This document shows positions 1 to 11,695 of a stretch of DNA of 64,000 nt, in pieces. The notes beneath the pieces are model-generated. The model saw nothing but the letters and a program-made list of their open reading frames with translations, searched no databases and was not told the DNA's origin. The number at the start of each line of letters is the position of its first letter. Position 1 is the first letter of the stretch. Made by a program: the position numbers and the translations under genes. Origin of the DNA: Pinus tabuliformis (lineage: Eukaryota; Streptophyta; Pinopsida; Pinales; Pinaceae); assembly GCA_031772625.1 (NCBI GenBank), contig CM062819.1:827979503-828043502 (forward strand), read 5' to 3'.

Positions 1-479
1 GTTGATGATTATGTTTTTCAAATTATAAAGATTTGAATATTTCTATGGATAAATATGTGTCACATTTTGAGTATTATGCTACAGATATGGATGATGTGGA
101 TGTTGTTTTTGGATAATCTTGAATGGAATCCATTGGTACTATCACTATTAATGCACAAAAGAAATTCCTGAAGCTTTGGTATAAAAATAACAAAATTACA
201 TTACAAGATATTTCCATTAGTAAACAGGTTGAGCCCAAGGAGGCCCAAGAAGAAAACACTGCAGGTACTGACATATCAAATGAGGAGTCTGTGATGGAAG
301 TAATAATGGAAGACAAGAGAAAAACACAAGAACCACAACAGTTACCTGACACCACTCAGTCTCCATTAGGTGGTGAATTTAAGAAAGATACACCATTAGT
401 TAAAGTTTCAACATATCATCACCCACATCACCCAACAAGACAACAACCAATAAGGTGGCAATGAATTAGCAACAAAGAC
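1..479 (+). pseudogene. Retropepsin-like end of a gypsy-type polyprotein (element G3, copy 1)
   Basis: The translation reads as the C-terminal half of an aspartic protease domain of Ty3/gypsy type followed by an acidic linker. The recognisable core is the stretch ...DMDDVDVVFG... then MESIGTITINAQKKF, which corresponds to the usual D-x-V-L-G ... W-L-x-S-L-G segment of retroviral-type proteases. The catalytic D-S/T-G triad would lie upstream of the window. The longest open part is 123-464 and ends in a stop at 462-464. The reading frame is interrupted near 40 and near 115. No RT, RNase H or integrase follows before the 3' LTR at 722, so this family seems to encode only gag and protease. The whole segment recurs, inverted and essentially identical, at 22420-22897, with the same lesions. 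A host gene is unlikely because of the adjoining polypurine tract and LTR. Confidence 0.7.
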
Positions 480-708
480 AATAATCCATGGACGACACAT
501 AGAGAGGTGCGTCGAAACACCCACAACAAATCAACATAGAGGAACTACGAGAACCAACTTCCATCTCAAGCGAGCGAGGTGCCAACTAGATCAAGTGTTT
601 AAATTTCTCTAGGATGGTTAGATGCACGTGTGTGGTACTGGTCGAATACTCTTTATGGTAGATCTTATTATTTGTGTTCTTCTCATGTTTCGAGGAAAAA
701 ACATGTTT

Positions 709-721
709 AAGGGGGGTGGAA
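709..721 (+). promoter_or_regulatory. Polypurine tract of element G3
   Basis: A purine run AAGGGGGGTGGAA, with a single T, lies directly against the TG that starts the LTR at 722. This is where plus-strand DNA synthesis primes in LTR retrotransposons. Its position shows that the LTR to its right is the 3' LTR and that the element reads on the + strand. Confidence 0.8.
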
Positions 722-1188
722 TGTAGTATACCTAGGGGGGATAATATGGGGTACAAAGGGAGGTACCCAAGGGAATAATGCAATGTAATAATATAAGGAT
801 GATAAATAAATGGGCCATAATTAATAAATAAAGTGGTTAGTTCACATTATGGAAGGGATCACAAGAAGTGAGAGAATAATGTGATAAGACAATTGTATTA
901 GATGTATGGTCTTGAGAGGACCATGGTAATTACCCAAGGTATTGTATGTATGAAGCCTGTATAGACGCTAGAGACTTCCCATTGAGAGATGTTGAGTATT
1001 TTTTTGTATTGAAAAGCATTAGCTCGTGGAGTGATCTCCTTCCTTAAGGAGTAGTTGTATGGTGTTGCCCTAACTCAAGGGTTTTGATATTAATAAAGAA
1101 ACATTTCGATTTCTATTAGTGGATCAATCTTGATACTTCTTGGGAATATTTTGCAAGTTTATATAATTTTCAGGTAAGATATACTACA
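722..1188 (+). repeat. 3' LTR of gypsy-like element G3 (copy 1)
   Basis: A 467-bp LTR that opens with TGTAGTATACC and closes with TAAGATATACTACA, giving a good terminal inverted repeat and the TG...CA ends. A polypurine tract abuts it on the left. A second, inverted copy lies at 23832-24283 and is roughly 85% identical by eye. No target duplication can be tested because the 5' end of this copy lies outside the window. Confidence 0.8.
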
Positions 1189-1370
1189 CATCTTCACAAC
1201 TTCGACCTTGCAACTTCACAGCTTCAATGTAGCTTCACAACATCGACCTTGCAACTTCATAACTTTGATGCAACTTCACAACTTCGATGAAACTTCACAA
1301 ATTTGATGCAACTTCATAGCTTTGATGAAACTTCATAACTTCGATTGAGCTTCATAATTTCATCTTGCCC
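1189..1370. repeat. Degenerate short tandem repeats (CTTCACAACTTCGATG-like)
   Basis: About ten imperfect repeats of 15-17 bp built on AACTTCACAACTTCGAT follow the G3 LTR directly. Similar motifs lie just outside the other G3 LTR on its outer side (24284-24430, opposite strand). Either the repeats belong to the element's transmitted sequence or both copies entered the same kind of repeat. Confidence 0.6.
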
Positions 1371-1884
1371 AGTAACTGTATAAACCCTAACAACAAAGAG
1401 AGAGAGAGACCCAAAACTCCTGAACTTGTTATTTTTCTCCTTCTTCATCCTTTTCCAGCTTCTATCTTGAGGAGATCGAACTTGCTTAAGTGAATCTCCA
1501 AATGACGCTGACTTCCTTCTTATTTATAGGATTGTGAGGGGTACAAATTTCTCTCTTTAGGCTGACTTGCCCCTTCATGTCGACCGGCTTTATTTTTGTG
1601 CCATGACAAGATCTTGGAGGGTCTTTTGACTCCATTTTGACTCAAGTAAATTTTCTTTACAATATGTAACATGCCCAAATGGGTCTTCAATACATGAAAC
1701 TGACTCAATTGACTTTATGACAAACCTAGAAGAACTCAATGGGTGTTTGAACTAAAAATAAATTTTCATTGAACATGAAATCCATGTCTCAAGAATAATA
1801 ATAATAAATTTATTTTTCTCTTTTCATTAAATACATGAAATAATGATTATATATGTCATTATGAAGACTGAACCTAGTTACATA
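1371..1884. other. Unassigned interval
   Basis: Contains a short (GA)n run near 1396-1408 and moderately AT-rich sequence. I see no coding region or element terminus that I can support. Confidence 0.4.
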
Positions 1885-2188
1885 TTTCAACAAGGAGCAA
1901 TTTGGTTATAGAGATTGTGTTCAAGTATTGGGTTGGTACAACAAGTTGTAAGGATAGATTGTGATAGTCAAAGTGAAATTTTCCTAGAAAATAACCCTAT
2001 TTATGGTTCAAAGATAAAGCATATTGATGTTCGGTATCACTTTGTAAGAGATATGGTTGAGGAGAAGAAGGTGCTACTAGTAGAGGTGGACACTTTGAAA
2101 TGTTGTAGATTCATTGCCAAAATTTGTGAGCATTGAGAAGTTCTATTGGTGTAGAGAAACAATGGGCATTACTGCCCTATATTATTGA
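1885..2188 (+). pseudogene. Ty1/copia RNase H, C-terminal fragment
   Basis: The translation contains the typical end of a copia polyprotein: C-D-S-Q-S-E-I-F-L-E-N-N-P followed by KHIDVRYHFVRDMVEE and then VEVDTLK, which in intact elements is the strand and helix around the last catalytic residues of RNase H. After a frameshift near 2105 the usual closing motif KFYWCRETMG can be read, with a stop near 2188. The rest of gag-pol is absent upstream, so this is a 5'-truncated remnant. The sequence after it may contain the 3' LTR, but I could not fix its ends. Confidence 0.75.
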
Positions 2189-2929
2189 TCATGTAATTAT
2201 ATGATCCCTTATATGTAAATAAAACAACAGGTGGTAGAATTTTGGGTATGCATTATATTATTTGCATGATTATCCTTATTTGGACCCCAGTTCCTAATGG
2301 GGGACTTGACCCCTTGTATAAACGTTATTGTGGGAGGTGTAGGGGGAGGGAGGGGCGACAAAATTTTTATGGACCCCCTCATGACCAGGGTTTTTAGGGT
2401 CAACAAACCTGAAGTGAATATTTTGGAGAGCTTTCATTTTAAAATATTATAGTTTCATAGTCAATCTCGGTCATTTGACATTAGGTCACTAATTCAATGG
2501 TGGAACTTATGTTAGGGTTTTCTTCCCTAGAATGCAATCCTCTTTTAAGAGGGAATTGTATAGTGACTATATAATCATTGAGAGATACAAAAATATCTTG
2601 CTGGTTTTCTAGGCTTTGGGTTTCCAGGATAAAGTCTCACGTTAATATGTGTTTTCCATTGCATCTTTTCTATTTTAATTAAGAATTTGTTTGTAGAATT
2701 AAATTGTATAAGGTTAAAACCTACAGACCTCAAAAACATGTCCTTCTAAACTCAACACAATGTTGACATCGTGTTAGGAATTTAGAACATTACTTTAGCA
2801 CCGAATCATGAAATAACATGGAGTTTTCACCAAAAATGAAAAAATTCACTAAAAATGTAATTGGAGGCTAAATGAGAAGCTAATAACATCATGGTTTTAT
2901 TGTAGTGAAGGAGTTATCCAAAGTTTTTA
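2189..2929. other. Unassigned interval, possibly the 3' end and LTR of the copia remnant
   Basis: Includes a G-rich purine stretch at 2329-2356 that could have been a polypurine tract, but no pair of LTRs or clean TG...CA ends is visible in the window. No coding region is supported. Confidence 0.35.
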
Positions 2930-3620
2930 TCTCTTCAATAGTAATAATGGTTACAAAGGATCATTTGGAAAGTGGTATTTCACTAAATGTTATCCATCTA
3001 TATCCATGATATAAAAACATTTACCAAGTCCTTATGCTCTTTTCTTATGGTTGCTATAATCAAGGGCTTAAACAAGTATAAAATATAGGGTAGGGGACAA
3101 AGGAAAACCTTGCTCGATACATAAGAAAATCCTACCTCTTTGGAATTAGCTTGATCAATAAAGAGATAGGTTAAGGTATTTATATATAGTGCTTCTACTG
3201 CTTAAATAAAAAGTGGCCAATTCCCAACACTCTAAACATAACAAAGACGAATGGTGATTCCACTTAGTCATAGGGTTTTTCAAAGTCAGTTTAGACCAAT
3301 ACGGCCTTAATGCCTTGGTTTTTGGTTTATTCCATGCCGTATACAAATATTACATCAACCAAAATATATATTCCTTTGATAAACCCATTAATCTCTAGTT
3401 TGATGATTTTCAAAAAGACATATTTCAATCTTATGGTGGCTTTGGATAGAATTTTGTAAGAGACATTCAAAAAAGTTATTGACCATTAGATCATGATAAT
3501 TTTTGGGTATCTTGGATTTAGGATGAATTTGATCAACTTTTCCTTGATGTGAATTCTAACTATAGAATCCCTCATGATTTCATTATACACTCATATTAGC
3601 AGAGTCAACCACACAAACTA
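2930..3620 (-). pseudogene. Decayed LINE reverse transcriptase fragment
   Basis: On the minus strand, 3077-3114 reads EQGFPLSPTLYFIL, which matches the conserved Q-G-x-P-L-S-P-x-L-F block of non-LTR reverse transcriptases. The preceding open stretch at 3155-3346 has the spacing expected for the region between the first catalytic aspartate and that block. Several stops and frameshifts break it, and the F-A-D-D block cannot be found. No poly(A) tail or target duplication was seen. The G1 3' LTR begins at 3833. Confidence 0.5.
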
Positions 3621-3832
3621 TAGGGTGACTTTATAGAATTCACTTGGGTATGAATCATTTCAGATGACAACCATTTCTATGAGGCCTTATATAAACTATC
3701 TAATGCCATCCCTTAATAACATATATGCTTCTCCTCTTGGGTCAATTTATGAGGGAATTCATTGATATAGGTTTGCATGGCCACCTTTCTCTCCTTTGTC
3801 ATACTCTAGGATTGAAAGGTCATTTTATAATG

Positions 3833-4821
3833 TGTTGGATTAGGGGGTCTTGACTTAGGTTCAGAGTTAGTTGCACCAACCAACAAAACCCTATACTACT
3901 GGCCCTTTTGGTAACAACTTACATAATGCGGGCTGTAGTCTCACCCAAAGCAGTATGGGGGGATGCAGGAACCAAGTTTTCTCATCCAAAGATCAATGCG
4001 ATGTCTTTTAGTGCCCTAGATATCCCCTCACACAGATCTATAAGCCCCTAGGGTTCGGTATTGTAACTCTACTACAACAACCTCTAGAACTTTGTGAAGG
4101 TCTATGATTGGTATTTGCAGACCCTTAACAGTCGCATCATCCACTTACATGCAACAAAAAATAACCCTAGATCTAAGCTCACGAAGATCTACTTAGGTAT
4201 TTTAATAAGCATAATAGAATGTATCACAATCTTCACGAAGGTACTTAACATGCAGTGCGTACAATTATTAAGACTTATTACATATAGCCACTCATCATTA
4301 GATCAATATTTCATAAATACATTTTTCATCCACAACATATATCACAATCATAAATAAACAGAAGTAAATAGATAAACACAATAATTATTCGATAATCTTC
4401 TTTATTGATCTTTAGTTAGGATTTACAAACTCAAAACTACCCTGTGCACTCAGTTGCAGGGGTCCACGCACTCAGATGCAGACTGTATCTAGGCCTCTGT
4501 GCACTCAACTGCAGAGCCTTTCTCTCCTCTATGAATCACTTCTCGGTGCTATCTTATTGACCCATTACATACATGATCTCCCTTAGACTCTCTAAGACAT
4601 GCCTATTTATGCAATCCCATGGTTCACGGACCATGGGTGGATCTCAAAGACAACTCATCTTTACATAAACAAGGGGATAAAACCCCTTTAATCCTAATCA
4701 TATACATGCTCTGTGTCCACAATTCACAGAGACTTTACATCATTTACAACAATTACATCAAAACATGGGTTTTCAACCCCAAAACTGACCTAGGGGACCC
4801 CATCCCAACAGGCCCCCAACA
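3833..4821 (-). repeat. 3' LTR of gypsy element G1
   Basis: 989 bp, ends TGTTGG and CCAACA in + strand orientation, matching the LTR at 19924-20912 along its length. The element's post-integrase ORF lies just right of it, so on the minus strand this is the 3' LTR. Its TATA-like box has decayed to a C in the first position, while the palindrome beside it (4616-4637) remains recognisable. Confidence 0.85.
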
Positions 4822-7433
4822 AAAGGATCGTGACTTGCCCTTGAGTCACTCGGCTGGCACGACGATCTTGTTGCAAAGATCCCATAGCTCCACCTGAACT
4901 ACTACAACCTCAGTAGCGCTCTTTGTAGTTGCCTACTTGACTTCTTCCACAAGCTACTTTGTAGCTGGTCCTTCTACGGCAAGCCTCATCATCTGTTGCA
5001 TCTGTTGTAAGCCCTTGAGCTTATCCTGAATGTTTGTCGAGATCTGATCGACTTTTTTCAACCAAGGTTCCATCCTGGCCTTAAGCAAGGCCTCCTTTTT
5101 TTGTGCTTCTTCCACCTACGCGAGGAGCTGCTTCCCCTCCTGCAACTTCGCTAGGCACTGCGCTAGTGCAATGGAGCGTGTCATTTCCCCGACTTCATCA
5201 TACTACTTCTGTAGCTCCCGGATCTTAGTATTCAATGTCTACAAGTTTGGATCCTCCTGCAGATTGGTTACTTTCCCGACATCTTCCTAGATCTTAGTTG
5301 CTTGAAGCTGCAACTAGCGAAGATCCTTCTGGAATCCTCCTAAAGTTTGTAAGTACTACTATTCCAAATGCTGCAGTACTTTTATGGTGACATCCCTGAC
5401 TTTATCACTGATATCATTGAGATCGCTTTTTGTGAGAACCAGGGGATCAACTTGTGTTTTCTGAGCCTTCTGCATCTTCCTCGATCCATCTTTCTATTCC
5501 AATTCTTGCCTTTTCACAATGAAGGGGGTGTGTTTCCCTTCCTCACCTCCACTGCCTTGCCCTGTTTCTATTTCGGTTATTGTCGAAGGTGACTTATCAC
5601 CTTTTCGAGCCTCACACTACTCCTGATCTGCCTTCTCCTTGGCAACACATTCCTCCTTGAACCGAGCCTTTTCTGTAACATATTTCATTTTCTGTGCAGC
5701 CTACTTAGTTGCCTCCTTCCATTTCCTTGCAGCCGCACTTGTTGCCCCTGTGCTTGGCCAAAAAGCTAGATCTGAAGGGGTGCGCCACTTGGTTGGACAA
5801 CACGCCATTGCCTCCTGCAAATCGGACTCCATTACTGAATAGGGAAAGTCATACCACTTCTCTGCAGGATCCTTCTGTGCCTGGATATAGACCCAGTGGA
5901 AATCAACCTTGAACGAGGCATAGGCTAACACTGTGTGTATAAGGTTTGGGACAACCTTGGGTGTTGTTTAACTACGATACAGAGACTTTCTTCCACTAGG
6001 ACCCAAAAAATCTTAGTCTCTGTGACCACGTGGGGTCCTTTGTAGCCCATAAGGAGGCGAACTGCATGGCCTCCAGAAATTCTTTTCAAACAGAGGAAAT
6101 TGGCTGGCCTCCGGTAGTTCCCATGCAACCAACACAATGGAGAGAAACAACCAAGTGTAATGAAATGGCTTAGTGTCATCCTGGGCCTCGTGGCAATTTA
6201 CGAGGAACTCTTGGCATAGGTATCTCGACCAATTGAACATTATGTATTTCACGCACTAAGATGCTAGAGACACTATGGGTGCTAAAACCTCATCCGCGCG
6301 ACACTTCCTCATCACCCTACCAACCAATATTTGTGTGGCCAATTGAACTGCAAGGTCGTTTATTGATAGGATGGAATACCCTCGCGCTTTCTTCAAAATT
6401 TCATAATCTTTTTTCATGCGCTCAACCAACTCCTTCTCTCCTGTCTTTCTGCCAAACTCCTTGGCTAGATTTATACCTTCATGAGTCAGGTGGTTAATCT
6501 TGTGAATTAGCATATTGGTGATGGGTATAGGCCCTCCTAGCCATAAACACCCATTATGCACCAGAGTGAGTAGCTGGCATATACATGTTGTGTTAATTGG
6601 GGTGCAGTGGCAATGTGGCAACCAAAGCAAGTTGAGCAGCCCGAATTGCTTAACACCGCGGGTCCATTCCTCTGTTTCCACTACTGTCACACCTGTGCCT
6701 TCATAATATACTCGTTTCATGAAGTTATCTGTTGCTAAGTGTGGGAACTTAGCGTGATCCACTAAGCCCTAGTCCTCCATCTTCATGAACGGGACTTGCG
6801 CGAGCACGGACCTTCAAAAGGCACCTACTCAGGTAGTAGGGGTGTGGAAATGATAAATTTCTCAGAGTTTGGGTCTTTTGTAATCTTCGCCTTTCCCTTC
6901 CTCGAAGGGATATGCTGAGGGAGATTTGTGAGGGGCTTCGTTGCTTCAGCATCGACATCTTCTGTTCACTGGCCTTCTTCAACCTTCAGATCTATAATAT
7001 TTTCTTTGCCTTTTTCTGGCTTCTTGTCTTTCTTCTGGGTTGGTGCCACGGTGTGCTTCCTTGGGGAAGTGCATATCTATACCGACTTCTTTTGCTTCTC
7101 CTTTGCAATTGATTGTTTTGGCCTTGGCAACCTTGGCACCATGGGCACCGCAGGCATAGCTTCAACATTGGATATTTCAGGGCCTCGAATGTCAGAAGCT
7201 ACTGCTTCCACACTCAAAGTCTCAACGGGGTTGGTGGCAGTGATCTTCTCCATAAAAAACTCATGAACTTCAAGAGATAAGTTTGTGTGGGCAAAGAATT
7301 CATCCCAAAATGCTCGACTCATCGATAGACAAGAAATTTTAGCAAAAACTCTAAGTGTGCAAAGTATTCTTTGTTGGACCGACATGTGTAATTTATAGGG
7401 GTGTTTGAATTCAAATCTGATTTTTCCCCCCAA
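4822..7433 (-). pseudogene. Post-integrase ORF (ORF3) of gypsy element G1, coiled-coil rich
   Basis: After the integrase, on the same strand, lies a further coding region of roughly 850 codons. It starts near 7383 with MSVQQRILCTLRVFAK, changes frame once around 7000, and then stays in one frame from 6762 to about 4870 with scattered stops; 6256-6762 is open for 168 residues. The last third (about 5000-5450) is rich in charged heptads such as KIRELQK and KARMEPWLKKVDQ, which suggests a coiled coil. A related sequence is found next to the neighbouring G1 LTR at 20913-21837. An ORF here is known in env-like-bearing plant gypsy lineages, but I see no signal peptide and no convincing membrane anchor, so I do not call it an envelope gene. 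The function is unknown. Confidence 0.65.
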
Positions 7434-7670
7434 ATTTCAAGCATTAATTTTGTTTTGGTGGCAGATCTTCAAAGCATTTGGCCTTAAATTCCGCTAGCCG
7501 CTTCCCTTAATCGTCTTTTAGTTGTCAAATCATGAATAGTGACTCCAATGGTCACTTTCCTACTGTGCCGCGCGACACCTCTCCCCACAACACAACTTCC
7601 TGTGTGTAACTTCCAATATTGCAACTTCACCATTTTCGGCGCAACCCACCTACTGCGTAGTCCTCCAACC

Positions 7671-8902
7671 CTATCTGTGTAGTTTATAGTACCACTCTTC
7701 CTTGTAACTGCCTGGAGCACTAAGACTATGTTGTCGCCATATAGTCATTGCACAAGATCCCTTGTATATAGCTTTAATTAGCTTCCATTCACTCTTCTCG
7801 GAAAAAGGTTCTCCATTTAGCTTCGTGAGTTGAACTGCACCTCCATCCGTAATTTCTTTGATAATATATGACCCTAGCCAATGCATCTGAAACTTACCCG
7901 AAAATTAAGTAAACTTACTATCATATAACAAGACTAGATCATTTACCTTGAATGTGTGAATCTTGATGTGTTGATCATGCCATGCTTTCTAACATTCCTT
8001 TTGTACTTGCTGATGGAATCCAGCCAAGAATTGACCTTCATCAAGCTCCATTAGCTGCGCAAGCCATTCCTCCAAGGCTTTGCAATCTACCATACCTGTG
8101 AGAGCTGCTATGCGTAGACTAGGCACGATATACTCCATTGGCATCACAACTGCTACACAATAGACCAATCTGAACAGTGTTTGTTCTGTCAGCTTCTTGC
8201 AAATAGTTTTATATGCCCACAGTACTGCAGGTATGTGCACATCCCAGTCATTTCTTTGTGCATTGCAGATCTTTGTAGGTGTGTTATCCAAAATCTTGTT
8301 GAAGGCATCAACAGTTCCATTCACCTGTGGGTGATATAGTGTACTCTTCTAATGATAAACTTGGAATTCTTCCATTAGTGCGTTGATCGTCTCGTTCATA
8401 AAGTGTGTACCTCTATCACTCATCAACACATTCGGGTAGCCAAACCTAGTTAAGATATATTCAAACAAAAACTTCGCTGTTGTAGCCCCTGTACAATCCT
8501 TAACCTATTGTGCCTCTGCCCATCTGGTGAGATACTCCATCATAGTGATGATGTAACGCGCACCTGTCTTCTTTCCTAGGGGCTGAATTGGCCCAACAAA
8601 ATTAATCACCCATTTTTCAAATGGTTGCAACGATACTTGAGGCTATAATGGAAATTCATCCCTCTGCGATGGTTTACCCATTCTCTGACATGCATCGCAT
8701 GCCTTACAATACACTTTAGAATCCTTACGCAACGTTGGCCACCATAGACATGCGCACAAATTCTTCTGCGCAGTCGCCTTTCCTGCATAATGTCCTCCTG
8801 CAACCCCTCCATGAGCTTTAGCAAGAATGTCGTTCCTCTCAAAATCTGGCACATATCATTGCAATATGTCATCTGCACCCATCTTATACAGATGTTCCAC
8901 AA
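7671..8902 (-). pseudogene. Integrase of gypsy element G1
   Basis: Minus-strand translation gives the zinc-binding HHCC module (AHGGVAGGHYAGKA ... CDACQRMGK, 8643-8850), the catalytic core (about 8600-8200) and the C-terminal chromatin/DNA-binding region (7671-7886, MHWLGSYIIKEITDGGAVQL). Frames change between segments. In the core the first catalytic residue, expected as W-A-I-D-F-V-G-P, reads W-V-I-N-F-V-G-P, and the last, expected as N-G-T-V-E-A-F-N-K, reads N-G-T-V-D-A-F-N-K. The middle aspartate (M-S-D-R-G-T) is kept. The D-D-E triad has therefore become N-D-D and the enzyme would be inactive. Confidence 0.85.
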
Positions 8903-8945
8903 TCACTGAAAAGTCTTCTGCGTGCACTACTAATTCCTTCTTTTT

Positions 8946-10543
8946 CTAACTTGTATACCCTTCCGGTGCCATCCCCGTAGTCAAAAAATGGATAATATCA
9001 GCAAAATGATTATCCACTATGCGCACCGCGAAGAGTTGTGCATCTGGAAACCCTTCCTCCAAATTAGTAGGTTCCTCTCCTATTTCAATCCACGAGAGAT
9101 GTTCAAGTCCCGCATTCAATCTTCTTGGCTTCACAATGACCTCAAAGTCATACTATTAAAATAGCAGTAACCATCGGCAGATCTTGCCGCCCAACACAGG
9201 CTTATTAACCAGGTATTTCAAGGCAAAATGATTTGTATACATCTTGAAGTGCCCACCCAATAGATAGTGTCTGAACTTCTACAACGCGTACACCATGGCC
9301 AATCCTTCGTGCTCTGTTGTTGAGTAATTATTCTTCACCTTCGATAATTTCCTACTCGCAAAGGCTATAGGGTGGTCCAGCTCTCCTTCACTAACTTTCC
9401 TTAACACTGCACCCAACACAATGCAAGAGGCATCAACATGTGCATGGAATTCCTTCCAATCGTGGAAGACCAAGATCGACGTGGTGACTATCATTTCTTT
9501 CAATACATCCAAGTTGCACTGAAATTCTTCATCCCAACAAAATGTTGTGTCCTTCTTCAATAACTTCTCCATAGGTGGAGTAATCTGAGCATATTCCTTG
9601 ATAAATTTTCTGTAATATCTTGTATGTCCCAACGTTGCACATAGCTGCTTTATGTTCCTCAGGGAATCCAGATTCGCTATCACCGCAATCTTAGCAGGGT
9701 CCACGATCAACCCTTTCTTGCACACCAAATGTTCCAATAGGATCCCAAAGAGAACACAAAATATGCATTTCTTCAGATTCAACGCGATCTGGTAACTATG
9801 ACACGTATCCAACATCAAGCGTAGAATTACTACATGGAGGTTCACTAGTCCAAACGCAGTCCAGTCACCAAATTACACTTCCAAAAATTTATGAAGAAAC
9901 TACTTGAACGCCGTGATGACTACATGAGAAAATATCGCAGGCACATTGTTGAGTCCAAACGACATTGCAATGTATTGAAAACATCCCCATTCTGTAGCGA
10001 AGGTCGTTTGCTTCTATCCTCAGGCGCGATCTTAATCTGATGGTACCCCGAAAACCCATAAGTGAATGAGTAGGCCTCTTGTCTTCCAACATTGTCTAAT
10101 ACCTCATTAGTAAACAGTGTCGGAAATGGGTCATGGACAAATGAATCATTGAGCTTCCTCAGATCTACGCAAATCCTTATTTCGCCCTTCTACTTCTCTT
10201 GAACCACCATGGGGCTCACCCAATCATATTCTTCAACTGGTTGTATGATGCCTACTTCCAGCATCTTATCCAACTCTAAGCGAACCTTTTCCTTGTACTT
10301 AGGATTTAGGCGATATGACCTCTGCTTAACAGGCTTTGTGTCCAGCTTCAGAGTGATTTTCATAACACCCAAGTCTCCTATTATGCCCTTCAAGTACAAA
10401 AACTTAGTAGGGAACAAATATTGATATTCATGGAGTAGCTCAGCATCCTTATCCATAGTAGCGTCATCCCAATAATCCCCAATTTTTGCAAACTTCGGTT
10501 CTGCTTCAGTCCTAATGTTCACTTGCTTGGTTTTCAATGGCAT
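8946..10543 (-). pseudogene. Reverse transcriptase and RNase H of gypsy element G1
   Basis: 10190-10543 carries the RT entry region (KPVKQRSYRLNPKYKEKV, then VGIIQPVEEYDWVSPMVV). The next block reads S-F-T-Y-G-F-S-G-Y-H-Q-I, where the first catalytic aspartate (normally D-G-F-S-G) is a tyrosine. Around 9850-9880 the Y-L-D-D box has become stop-F-G-D. 9279-9845 covers the RT thumb and the start of RNase H (FHAHVDASCIVLGAVLRK ... TTEHEGLAMVYAL), whose first two acidic residues are still present. 8946-9134 is the tail that joins RNase H to integrase. The region is a pseudogene with several frameshifts. Confidence 0.85.
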
Positions 10544-10779
10544 GGTGATATCCAGGTTGTTTAATTGGGGGTCCTCAACTTCGTGATGCCCCTTAGCCTA
10601 TGGAATATTAATATTTCTTGGATCTTCATCCTCCTCTTCAGCAGTCACATTATAACATTCCATTGCATGGCACCGCTGGGTGCTCCAATCTGGTTGGACC
10701 CATTCCATAAGTTCTTGCGGTATTCTAAAGATTACTACCTTAATCTCTGTAGAGCTTCATCAATTCTCTTGAACCCATC

Positions 10780-11675
10780 TTAAAAAATGAAGGTAATTAA
10801 GAATCCTTCCCTCAATATATCCCACTCCACGGTGCCATGGCGTAGCCCTGTCTCCAAATAACAGTTCATGGGGATTGTGTCTAAAGTATGGAAAAACAAG
10901 TGTACCGACTCTCGCTGTGGTTCCATTCCATAAGCTTTAGTCCACTTTACTAGTTGATCGCATGGATCATCCGTCCCATCACATTTCCATTTCAATCGAA
11001 GGTTAGGCCACCTAAACCGTATCCTCATCATTCTTCTATAATCCCTCCACCCATCAAAGCTACCCTTGTGCGTACCCCATCATCGTGTGGGCGCGGTGCA
11101 CAGTGCCAAATATAACGCTTGGAAGCGGTGATTCCCAGTGAATTCCACTCAAACACATCCAAAAACTTATTGACGTCAGTTAAACCATCATAATAAAGTA
11201 AATTTCTTACCTCCGACAAAACACAGTGCAACGATTTAGTCATCAAGTTACAGCATAGTGTAGATACTTCATGTAGCGGATTCTGCCAATGCTCCAACTC
11301 TTCATCTAAATCAGAGGTGAAGGAACTCTCCTGGTCCCATGAAATCCATCCATCTGCTGTTGGATTGATCCAGTCTTGATCTTGTGCTATTATTTTGTAG
11401 ATCTGATCTAAGTCATGCTTACTTTCTTCATAATCGCGGACCAGTTCAGTGTAGCACACCCCTTTTGCAGGGTCCAACGGCACAACAAATCGAAGAGATT
11501 TATTTCCAAATGACATTGTCCTCTTCTTCAAGTTGATGAATCCATTCATATCAATGGCCCAGTCAATTCTGAGGAGTGCACATTCGCCCCTTCTATATCC
11601 ACTGTTATTCCATGTAGTCATCCCATAGGGATGATCTTCTGCTGGTTTGCCATTATACGCTAGATCGGAGACCAC
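10780..11675 (-). pseudogene. Protease end plus gag-like modules between protease and RT (G1)
   Basis: The 215-residue open stretch 11028-11675 starts in the C-terminal half of a retropepsin (L-L-R-I-D-W-A-I-D-M-N-G, the counterpart of the usual L-L-G-x-D-W/F block). It then runs into YYDGLTDVNKFLDVFEW, which resembles the F-x-G-x-x-D-P-x-x-F-L-x-x-F-E start of a gypsy capsid. 10780-11031 holds CDGTDDPCDQLVKWTKAYG followed by HTLDTIPMNCYLE and VEWDILREGFLITF, again like a gag capsid. Two capsid-like segments in this position are unusual, because gag proper is present upstream at 17665-19423. The module could be a duplicated gag or a spacer that converged on the pattern. Confidence 0.6.
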
Positions 11676-11695
11676 TACAGTGCAGGTCTCCCCAT

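Noticed and set aside
74..355. 93-residue open frame on the minus strand, repeated at 22543-22824
   Set aside because: It is antisense to the protease-linker frame of G3. It is duplicated only because the whole segment is duplicated.
5639..5912. Overlapping + strand open frames in the G1 ORF3 region
   Set aside because: They are antisense to the long minus-strand frame and share no pattern with the second G1 copy.
6013..6252. Hydrophobic stretch in the post-integrase ORF as evidence for an envelope protein
   Set aside because: The stretch is short and charged residues surround it. No signal peptide, cleavage site or second membrane segment is seen.
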